Shown piece by piece: positions 9,682-18,171 of a stretch of 64,000 bases of DNA; position 1 is the stretch's first letter, and each line of letters starts with the position of its first letter. A program made the position numbers and the translations under genes. Source of the DNA: Prorocentrum cordatum (taxonomy: Eukaryota; Sar; Dinophyceae; Prorocentrales; Prorocentraceae); assembly GCA_963575745.1 (NCBI GenBank), contig CAUYUJ010019868.1, positions 30,001 to 94,000 on the forward strand, given 5' to 3'. Under the pieces are notes generated by a model. It saw only the letters and a program-made list of their open reading frames with translations. It was not told the DNA's origin and ran no database searches.

Positions 9682-12662
9682 GCCAGTGATGCAGACGACG
9701 GGGCCTCCCCATTGCACCCTGCCGACAGCGGTGAGGGCGCAGTGTGGCGCGGGCCGTCGCCCGAGGGGCAGGAGGCGCCGCCAGTGCGCCGCGCGCGAGA
9801 CCGCCCCGCCCGCGGCGAGCGCAGCGCAGGACGCGGATGTTGATTCCGACGACGGCGCCGAAGGCGGGGGCGGCGACTTTTGCCCCCAGCAAATCCACGA
9901 TGCCGGCCGGCTGCGCATTTGAAGAGGACCTTGCCCGCCACTCTACGGGGGCGGAGCCGCGAAGCGCGCGCGCAGATCAAAGCCGCCGTGGATGCGTTGC
10001 TCGACGATGAAGACAAGAGGGCGGGCATGAGCCCTCTTTGCCACGCCGCCCGGGCGGCGCACTTGCCGCGAGTCCGCGAGATAGCGCCGCTTGCGGGACC
10101 TGAGCGCGATGCGGCGGTGGCGGCGAGCCAGACGAGCGACGCACTCTTGCAAGAGAGGCGCGAGGCGGCGTTGCAATTTTGGCGAGAGCGCAAACGTGTG
10201 ACGGCTTCAGAATGGAAGGCGCCGCCGGGCACGCCGCTACCGCGAAGCACCGGCGGAGAGCGCGGTTGGGCGAGGCACGCTATGCGAAGTTACCATGGCA
10301 TGTGCGCTCCGTCCTTGGGCCTGACAAGAACTTGTTGCTTTTGGCCGAAATGATGCAAGCTGCAGGGGTGACCAGCGACGCAGCGCGCGCGCGCGACAGC
10401 GGGGCGCGGCTCCGTGCTTGAGGCGTCCGACGAGAATTCGACGCGTGACTTGGAGCGGGGCTTCCCGCTAGTGGGGGTCCTGCCGCGCTCGGGCATGAAC
10501 GCGCCCGTGACCCCCAAGGGAGCCGAATGCCCATCCGAGTTGCGCAGCCGAGCGGACACTTTGAACGCCGCCACCCTCGAGCGCGTGTCTCGGGATCTGG
10601 GGGCCGACGCGGAAGTCGCCCAGATTTTGCATGATAAAGCATACGAAGAGGCGCGCGCCGCGCAAGCCAGCGGGGACAGTCACCCATGCTGCGACGTCCG
10701 CGAGCGTGCAGGTGGCCGCGGGCCAGGCAGCGTGGGTCCGGTTGTCCGACCTGCCACGCGGGGCGGTGTTAAACCCGCGATTCCCTGTAGACGAGGGATG
10801 GCGCTGGAAGTTGGAAAAATGGATGCGCAAGGAATGGCGCATTCGCCGCGGCATGCACCGTCCCCTCCCCTGGGCGCCGCGCCGGGAGCCAACGCGTCCA
10901 GGTACGCGCGATCGACGATTTCACTGCCACGGGCGTTAATGACTGCGCCGCCGCAGCCGAGAGGTGCAGGCGGGCCCTTTCCCTCCCCCCCCCGCCCCTC
11001 GCGCGCGCTGTCCGCTCTCCCGTGTCGCCGCGACCGCGCGTAGGGTGGATTCTCTCGATGCTCTGGTCGAGCTGGCGCGGATCGCGGCCGCGGCCGGCAC
11101 GCCGGTGCTGAGCAAAGAAGATTTCATCGGTGCTTACAAAACGTTGCCCGTGCGAGGCGCCGACCTCCCGTTGGCCCATTCGGTATGGGCCAAGGGAGCC
11201 CGCGAGGGCTACTGTCTGCAACTTTTGAGCTGCCCCTTCGGCGCCGTGGGCAGCGGATACGCTTGGGACCGCGTTGGGGCGGCGCTCCAGGCGCGAGGCG
11301 CGAGCGCCGCGGCGGCACGGCGAGCGCCCCGCGAGCGCGGCAGGCCATCCTTGCCAAGCTGTTCTCGCTCGCTTCGGGCCGATTCGTGACGATCTGTTCC
11401 GGGCCGACGCGGACAGGGGGCCCGGCACGGGCGGCCCCCGCGATGCCGCAGAGGTCCTGAGGGCGGTCGTCGAAGACCTTTTGGGCTGGCGCCTGGACGC
11501 CGGCAAACGCGTTGTTGCCGAGCCGAGGGCCACTGTGCTCGGCGTCGACGCGGAAGTGCGCGGATCGGGCGATGAGCTCTCGTTAGTATTCGCGATCGGT
11601 GGCGACAAGCGCCACAAATGGATCCAAGAGATCGAGTGGGTGCTGGAGGCAGGGAGAATGTCGCGGGCAGCGGCATCAAAACTTGCCGGCAGACTCGGAT
11701 GGGGCTCCTCTGCGGTGTTCGGCAGAGGCACGCCCAAGCTCCCGCGCGCGAGCGACGCGCGCGCGCGAGAGCGACGGCAGGTGCCCGGGTATACCTCGCC
11801 CCGCTGTTCTGGCACGCGCAGCAGCGGGGATGGAGGTTGAAGTCGCGGCTCCGCAGGGCATTGGAATGGTGGCTGCGCTTCCTCCGGAGCGCGCCGGAAC
11901 GAGCGGCGCCCCTGCGGGTGGCCCCGGAGCGGCCACGCTACCTCGTCTATTCCGACGCGACGGGCGGCGGCAGGCGACATACGCGCGCGCCTGTTGGAAC
12001 GGCGCCCGCATTGCCCGGCCCGCCCCGCCTCCGCAGGCTCGCGTGGGTCATCATTGGGCCCAGCGGTAAGCGCTATGCAGCGGCTGATGTGCCTTCGTCG
12101 ATCAAGTGGTGGACGAAGCACCGCAAGACGCAGGCGGGGGCGCCCCGGCCACGCGTAGCCTGGCGGACAGCCCGCCGTGTTGCGAAAGGTCGCGGCATGG
12201 GAACTCGTCGCGGCCGTTTGCGCCTTGCATCATTTGCTCGCGACGCTGCGCGATGCGAAAATCGTGTTGTTTGTCGATTCGAAGGCGCGGCCGGGCGCGG
12301 GTCGCCGAGCTGCCCGTGCGATGCTCCGCTGACCGCGCCAGGCCGCGCTCGGGGTGCTCCTACGCGGGACCTCGCGCCAGGCAGATTATAACGCGCTCGT
12401 GGCAGATATTTGGTTCGCAGCAGCGACCGCGCGGTGCCTCCTGAGCGCGTGGTATGTGCCATCCGCGCTCAACGTGGCAGACGCCCCTACGCGGCCCGCC
12501 ACGAAGGCGGCCGCGATTGCGGCCATGCACCGCGAGGGCTTCACCCGAGTGGCGCGGCCATGGCCCCGCGCGGCGCCCCGGCATTCATTCGCGCGGGCAT
12601 GCATAGCAAGTAGCACAGGGCAATTTGTAGGGGGCGCAAAGGCTTGCGCGGCGAGCGCGTGA
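9682..12662 (+). CDS. Reverse transcriptase-RNase H of DIRS-like element
   Basis: Copies element RNA into DNA. Visible RT signatures: RAIDDF (~10905), the first catalytic Asp in SKEDFIGAYKTLPV (GAT 11120-11122), CPFGAVGS, and a VDDLF box at ~11382-11399 in which one G is missing (GTGACGAT instead of GTGGACGAT). RNase H signatures: SDATGGG (Asp ~11954), WELVAA (Glu ~12201), VDSKA (Asp ~12276), YVPSALNVADAPTR (Asp ~12480). Inferred introns: 9784-9829 (46), 10219-10274 (56), 10368-10422 (55), 10651-10711 (61), 10832-10901 (70, GA-AG), 10964-11043 (80), 11291-11343 (53), 11728-11780 (53), 11974-12036 (63), 12134-12188 (55), 12285-12341 (57). An extra T in TTTT near 9847 also shifts frame, and 9900-9975 is unresolved. 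No clear ATG; it may be read as a continuation of gag. Confidence 0.7.
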
Positions 12663-12669
12663 CGACCAG

Positions 12670-14757
12670 GCCCGCCGCGAGAGGGGGCCCGCGGGCGCCA
12701 TGCTTGCGTGCTTGTCACACGCGTCGCGGTGGACGCCCGAAAATGATTCGCATCCGGTAGGCGCGGAAGCTCTGCAGTGTCTGACATCCATGCTCGCAGC
12801 CGAAGGAGCGGCGTATCCCCCCGACCTGTCCGGATTCACGGCGAAGGTGGCGAGGGAAGTGTTCCCGTGCCTCCGGGAGTGGTCAGAGTGCTTCACCGTG
12901 ACGCTTATTACTCACGCGCGTAAGCTGACCCACGAAAAGGCAAAGCGGCCCCGGGAGGACGATGCAGCGGCATCGCTCTCCCAGGTCGAGCGCGCGCGCA
13001 ACGCCGCCCCATCCGGCGGAGCAAGCAAGGCCGGCCGCCGCCCGCTGACCCGCGGGCGCGAAGGCGGCGGAAACGTTACTCGAGAAAGCGGCCAAGTGCC
13101 CGGCACCGGCACCGGGCTTGCGCGCGAAACGCCGGCCCGGCGGGGGTTTGACGCGTCAAGAAGCCCTCGCGTTGCTCTCAGCGGCAAGGCAGGCACGGCA
13201 GGCACCACCGCGCGGCGCCACCGTCCTCGTGCACCGCGCGCGGCGCGGAGGTACCAGCGCCGCCGATGCTGGCAGAGGCAATCCGCCAGCTGACGAAATC
13301 CAGGCTCCGCCCGCGATATTCATAAGCGAAGGCGGCATTCCGCGGGAGGTGCGCGCGAGGCAGGACATCGGCGCGCGGCGGGTGCCAGGAACACCTCGTC
13401 GGCGCGCCGAGGAATTGCGGGTGTCAGGAGCAGGACTGGAGTGCATGCGCCGCATCCAGATGGCCGCGCTGTGGCGAGAATTCCACGCGTGGTAGCTCTC
13501 GGCATACCCGTATGCCTCGGCGGTGGAGTTGTACGGCCAGGCGTGCGATGCGGCAGGCGTCCCGCCCTGGCCGCCGTGCGCCATAGCGCGGGACATGATG
13601 GTGGCGCTCTGTCGCCGCCCGGGGACCCTGTCGAACTATTTGCAGGGCATTCGCTCAGTCCTGCATCTGCTCCGCGCAGACACAGGGTCTTTGGCGGACA
13701 CGCGGACCCTGGTATTCGGTGCCCGAAAGGTACGGCCGCCGCGCGCGTCGGCCGCGAGCCCATGATATCGGCGGCAGGCGGAGACGCCTGGTGCGCAAAG
13801 ATTTCGCGCGCGCGCCACGGCCGAAAACGTGCGCGCGATGTCGGATTGGCTGCGCGAGGCGCGGCCGCGCGCTCTTCGAACTAAGCGGCCTGCCGTGCGT
13901 GCCGGCCCGCGGGCCTGGCGTTTGGCAGATCGGACGCGGCGATATGGCCGACGCTTTCGTCATATGCTGGCAGATCTGCTTGCGCTTCGGCTCCGAAGTA
14001 GTGGGGCTGAATGCGCCTGGGCATAGTGCCGTCTCGCTCCACGTAGACGAAGGAAAGCACCAGGTGCAGGTGCAATTCCGCCAGCGGAAGGGGAGAGTGG
14101 CTCCCGACCCGGCGGGCCGAGCGCGCGCGCGCGGCGGGGCGCGCCCCGGGCTCCCCGCATCGCGAGGTCTGGAGGGTAAGCGTATGCCAGCTCCAGGGCA
14201 AACGATTGTGTGCGGTCTGCATCATTCGGCATTCGCTCCGGCCCGGCGAGCAGCTCCTGCCGGGCGTCTCTTACGTGGACGGGCTGGCTTGCGTCGAGCT
14301 CGCCGCTGCCCACCTCGGGCTCCATAGGGCATTGGAGTGGGGGACGCATTGCTTCAGGCGCGGCCGGGCCGACCAGGCATGGGCTCCCCTTGCCGCCCCC
14401 TGCCTACCCAGGGCCCGCGCGCGGTTCGCGTCTCTCGCACGCAGGCACTCCGCACCGGGGGGCCAGCAGCGCTGTTCTTCGAAGGGGGTTGGAGATCTTT
14501 GGCCGCGCTCGGGCACTCCATTCCGACAGGGGGCACGGCCGCGCTGCCTGGGTCGCGAGGGCGCGGCGCTTGGCGGCGCGCAGGTACCCGGCCGCAAAGA
14601 CGCGAGCCATGGTGCTGGCGGCAGAAGCCGAGATCGCGCACTCCGATTCCGACGAGGCGCCGCCCTGCAGGCATCAGGGTCGGGGCTCCGCGGCGGCGCG
14701 TGGCGCGCAGGACGCGCCGATCGCCGCGGAAGCGGTGCAGGGGCCGCCCAGGCCGTG
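12670..14757 (+). CDS. Tyrosine recombinase of DIRS-like element
   Basis: Integrase of the element, rejoining circular cDNA to the genome by the tyrosine mechanism. A possible start is ATG 12700 (MLACLSHASRWTPENDS); intron 12627-12669 would instead fuse it to the RNase H. Visible: an N-terminal SAM-like segment (PGTLSNYLQGIRSVLHLL), box I LRFGSEVVGLN (Arg 13983-13985) and box II THCFRRGRADQA (His 14347, Arg 14356). The nucleophilic Tyr is not certain; the usual position after GGWRSLAALG reads His. Inferred introns: 12985-13063 (79), 13193-13250 (58), 13730-13777 (48), 13859-13928 (70), 14091-14166 (76, GG-AG), 14377-14444 (68). Each join reads through cleanly, for example LRE|IGRGDMAD and QRK|VWRVSVC. 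The segment 13290-13500 (in-frame TAG at 13493-13495) and the end after ~14530 are unresolved. Confidence 0.65.
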
Positions 14758-14920
14758 AGTCAAGCAGACCAGGCATCTGCGGTCTGCTTAGAGCGCGCTT
14801 GGGCGTCGTTCCGCCGAGCATGCATCGGGAGGCGTCGGCGAGGTTGCTCGGCTCCGCGACGCCGACTCGCGCTCACCCCACCGCCTGGCCTGGGCCTGCG
14901 CCAGTCGACGGTTGTGCCCT

Positions 14921-15020
14921 NNNNNNNNNNNNNNNNNNNNNNNNNNNNNNNNNNNNNNNNNNNNNNNNNNNNNNNNNNNNNNNNNNNNNNNNNNNNNNNN
15001 NNNNNNNNNNNNNNNNNNNN
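14921..15020. other. Assembly gap (100 N)
   Basis: Run of exactly 100 N at the end of the DIRS-like element; any 3' terminal repeat may be lost here. Confidence 0.99.
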
Positions 15021-15044
15021 GAGGGAGAGAAAATGAGAGAGTGA

Positions 15045-15124
<80 letters not shown>
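15021..15124. repeat. (GA)n microsatellite
   Basis: Almost pure GA dinucleotide run immediately after the N gap, the likely cause of the gap. Confidence 0.95.
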
Positions 15125-15129
<5 letters not shown>

Positions 15130-16975
15130 GATCAATGACTGGATGGCAGGGACCTCGCAGCGCGCGGTGAGCGCGTGAGCTTCTCCTTCGCTCTTCTCCC
15201 TCTCCCTCGCTCTCCTTCTCTCTCCTTCCCTCTCCCTCCCCCTCCTTTCCCCTCCCTCTCTCCTTCCCGTTCCCTCCTCTCTCGCTCTCTCCCACCTTCC
15301 CTCCCCCTCTCCCGACGGCGACGGCGATGCCGACGGCGAAGGCGAAGGCGGCGGCGACCGACGGCGGCGACGACAACTACGACAAATGGCGATGACGACG
15401 GCGAACATGACGACGACGACGAGCGATTTTTCCCAGCGACGTCAAGGATTCACCTCATCGTTCGAAACGTTTGGAAACAAGCGATTCGCCAGAATTAGTG
15501 AAGGCAGTGACTTTTAACAGGGCATGCACGGCGTAACATTTCTGCAGCGTGTCGTTCCTCCACCATCCTGCGGCACTTGTGCGAGGATCGGGTTCGGACG
15601 AGGTGGGTGGGGGCTGAATGGCGGGGGGGGTGCGGCGAAGCCCGCTCCGTGCAGCCGGTTCCGGCCCGCCGCCGGACGCGCATGTTCTTACACGTGGCCG
15701 CCTCTGGCGCTCTTGGGAGGCCCTGGGGAAGCCAGTCATGTGCGGCCGCTTCGTCGCTATGGAGGAGGAGGTGTCCCGACTGCGGGGATGGGCGCGCGGC
15801 TGTCCCGACTACGTTGATGGGCGCGCAGTGCCGTAGCGCTCACAATGGGAGGTCGAGGAAGCCATCTTCAAGCACCGACCACTGCTCAGAAGAGAAAGGC
15901 AACGTAAACCAATTGACATTGCCATGTCTCGCGTCATACCCTTGTGCTTGTAGATAGGCGCAAGTCTCGTCAGTTCACCTCCTGCGCGGTCGATTTGGGG
16001 AAGCCTGCCTTTTGCTCGCCTGCCCCTGCTGGCGTCCCACACAGTGGCGCGCGATGGCCACTCCCCGAACGCTAGCTCCGCACCAGATAACTTCAGGTAA
16101 TTAGGAGGGAAAGAAACACACAGACACAATTAATCGTCGACTCCCAGGAAAATATAGGAAAGTATGGGGCGTGGGGGGAGACAAAAAACCAGAACATATA
16201 TGAAATTATGGGGAATAATCTTATTTGTGTATATTTATTTGTGCGTCCTGGGGCCCCTTCAATAACTTCAGGTAAGTCTAGAAAGGCTGGCGCGCATCAA
16301 AAGGTGTCCAGAAGCATCTGGAACTCCAGCTCGAGCCGAGGGACAGCAGGCGCCCCTCTGCGCTGGGCCACCTGCGCCGCCCCCCCGCCCCCCACCCCGC
16401 CCCGCCCTCGCCCGCGCCCGGAGGAGGCGGCCGCGGCGGCCGCCGAGGTGCCCGCGGGTGCAGGCGGGCGGCCGCGACTCCTCCTGCCTCCTGCCTCCTG
16501 CCGCCTCCTCCTCCTCCTGCCTCCTCCTCCTCCTCCTCCTCCGCCTCCTCCTCCTGCCTCCTGCCTCCTCCTGGCTCCTCCTCCTCCTGCCTCCTCCTCC
16601 TCCTGCCTCCTCCTCCTCCTCCTTCCTCCTCCTTCCTCCTCTCCTGCCTCCTCCTTCTCCTCCTCCTCCCCTGCCTCCTCCCCCTCCTCCCCCCCTCCTC
16701 ACCCTCCCTCTCCTCCCTCCTCCTCCTCTTCGGCCTCCTCCTGGCTCTCCTCCCTCCTGCCTCCTCCTCCTCTTCCTTCCTGCCCCCTCCTCCTCCTCCT
16801 CCCCTTCCTCCTCCATCCCCTCCCTCCTCCTATCCTTCCTCCTCCTCCTCCTCCTCCTCCTCCTTTTCCTCTTTCCTTGCTCTCCTCCTCTCCTCCTGCC
16901 TCCTCCTCCTCTCCTCCTCCCCTTCCTCCTCTCCTCCTCTTCCTCCTCCTCCTCCTCCTCCTCCTGGCCTCTCTC
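15125..16975. other. Non-coding stretch with pyrimidine and (CTC)n tracts
   Basis: No recognisable gene. CT-rich DNA spans ~15180-15310, GGCGAC repeats ~15315-15430, and a long interrupted CTC/CCT array ~16490-16970 ends just before the RNase H fragment. Large Ser/Pro/Leu and Glu/Arg/Gly frames here are shadows of the array. Confidence 0.65.
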
Positions 16976-16979
16976 CCGC

Positions 16980-17365
16980 AGACGCCCCAGGCGGGAGAGT
17001 TTGGGGCCCTGGCCATGGTTGCCCAAAACCTTGGAGGCCCCTCGGAAGGTTTCGCAGACTGTGCGAATGTGGTGAACACGTTCGCGCTCCCTCCCATGGC
17101 CACGTTCTCGTATAAGAAAGTGTACGCGGGCACGATGCTCATTGCACACTCTCGTGATCTGAATTCGGTTAGGAAAGTAAAAAAAGCTCACGCTGCCGAC
17201 AGTCCTGATCTAACCCAGCAGCAGCGCTGGGAGCAATTCGGCAATGCTGCAGCTAATCGTGCGGCCCGCCAGGGGTTGCAAGCGCATCCTTCAGGGCCAT
17301 TTGCCGACTGGCCGCCCGTCTGCTGCCCCGGTGGCCCGCGCCTGACCTCCAGGGCTGCCAATTGA
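16980..17365 (+). pseudogene. Retroelement RNase H domain fragment
   Basis: Follows the CTC array directly and shows the order of RNase H motifs: a Glu in GEFGALAMVAQNLGG, an Asp in GFADCANVVNTF, then VKKAHAADSPDLTQQQRWEQF and GNAAANRAARQG. In active enzymes the last motif is usually GNxxAD; here Asp is replaced by Asn, so catalysis is doubtful. The N-terminal beta-strand Asp and any RT are missing upstream. The frame stops at TGA 17363-17365. Probably the 3' part of a LINE-type element, with further fragments downstream. Confidence 0.5.
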
Positions 17366-17594
17366 CCCGTCGGGAGCCTTCGCCCCAGGAGCCAGGGGCC
17401 CCTTCGGTCCAACGCGAATGGGAGTGGTACCGCGCTTTCCGGAGGTGCGGCATGTGTTTGAAAGTTGGCAGGCTAGCAGCTGGCCGCCAGCTGACATTGT
17501 TTTCGGGCAGAGTGCGAAGCCGCCTACACAGGGCTGCTTGGGTTTGCCGCCAGGGATGCTGCAGCAAGTTGCAGCCAAAGGACACATAACTATT

Positions 17595-17967
17595 CCTGAG
17601 CTTCGATTGCAGCGACGACTCGGCTCTCTATGTGTGCGTGCGGTGCAAAGCTGTCTCAACGCTCGGCTCTCTGGCCTTGCTGGCTCGTGTGTGTGTGTGT
17701 GTGTGTCAGTCTCTGGCGCGCAATCATCTCGAGGGACGGAAGTATCGCATGCCAAGAGGCCGACAACCCAAGCTCGACAGCGTGGTGATAGAGGTGTCGC
17801 CTGACATTGTTGAGGCTCCAGAGGACGAGCCAAGCGAGGTGGCTCCCCCCGCTCCCAATGAGGAATTTAGGCGAGGAGCCCGAGGCGAGGCAGCGGCTGC
17901 GAGAGGTGCGAGAGGCACTTCTGGCGCGAGGAGGCCGAGAGCCCGTTGGTCCATGCTGCCCGCGTGA
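17595..17967 (+). pseudogene. Probable C-terminal fragment of the same retroelement
   Basis: A second protein-like stretch includes SDDSALYVCVRCKAVSTLG (a CxxC pair) and, after a TG-dinucleotide tract at 17692-17707, ARNHLEGRKYRMPRGRQPKL and an acidic/basic tail ending at a stop at 17967. The combination of a CxxC-containing segment after an RNase H resembles the C-terminal ends of dinoflagellate LINE proteins, but the assignment is tentative. It lies just before the TIR element at 18022. Confidence 0.3.
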
Positions 17968-18013
17968 GCCTCGCTGAGTCTGGTGACTCCCATTGAGTTC
18001 CTGGCCTCCTGGG

Positions 18014-18021
18014 TGCTTGCG
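18014..18021. repeat. Target-site duplication, left
   Basis: TGCTTGCG, repeated exactly at 18164-18171. Confidence 0.9.
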
Positions 18022-18163
18022 TTAAGTCGGGCCTGTCCCTGTACAGGAGGAATATTCAAAAATAGGCAACAATAGTTCGGGGACGATGTTTGACCATGCA
18101 TTTTTTTAGCTATGTTTTATTTGTCGTCCAAAATTCCCCTGTAGGGGGACAGGCCCGACTTAA
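18022..18163. mobile_element. Complete 142-bp TIR element with 8-bp TSD
   Basis: The terminal inverted repeats begin TTAAGTCGGGCCTGTCCC and extend about 30 bp with few mismatches on both ends. The directly repeated octamer TGCTTGCG flanks the element at 18014-18021 and 18164-18171, a clear target-site duplication. The interior is AT-rich and non-coding. Small size, TIRs and an 8-bp duplication are what is expected of a MITE (hAT elements make 8-bp duplications) or an introner. It lies within the 3' end of the hAT-like gene on the minus strand. Relatives at 35089-35250 (complete) and 6421-6505 (partial). Confidence 0.9.
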
Positions 18164-18171
18164 TGCTTGCG
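18164..18171. repeat. Target-site duplication, right
   Basis: TGCTTGCG, the partner of 18014-18021. Confidence 0.9.

Larger units (their letters stand above)
7795..14757 (+). mobile_element. DIRS-like tyrosine-recombinase retroelement with micro-introns
   Basis: One + strand unit encodes, in order, a gag-like protein, a reverse transcriptase with RNase H, and a tyrosine recombinase, the order of DIRS-type retroelements. The reading frame is interrupted by 20 GC-rich segments of 46-80 nt. Each has an AG|G right border and usually an AG|G left border, and removing each restores a continuous protein-like frame. Coordinates are listed under the three coding entries. Two further possible introns (9580-9686 and 12627-12669) would fuse all three proteins into one polyprotein. 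Terminal split repeats typical of DIRS were not identified; the 3' side ends near an N gap. Damage beyond the introns: a missing base at the VDD box, an extra T near 9847 and two in-frame TAGs. Confidence 0.7.
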
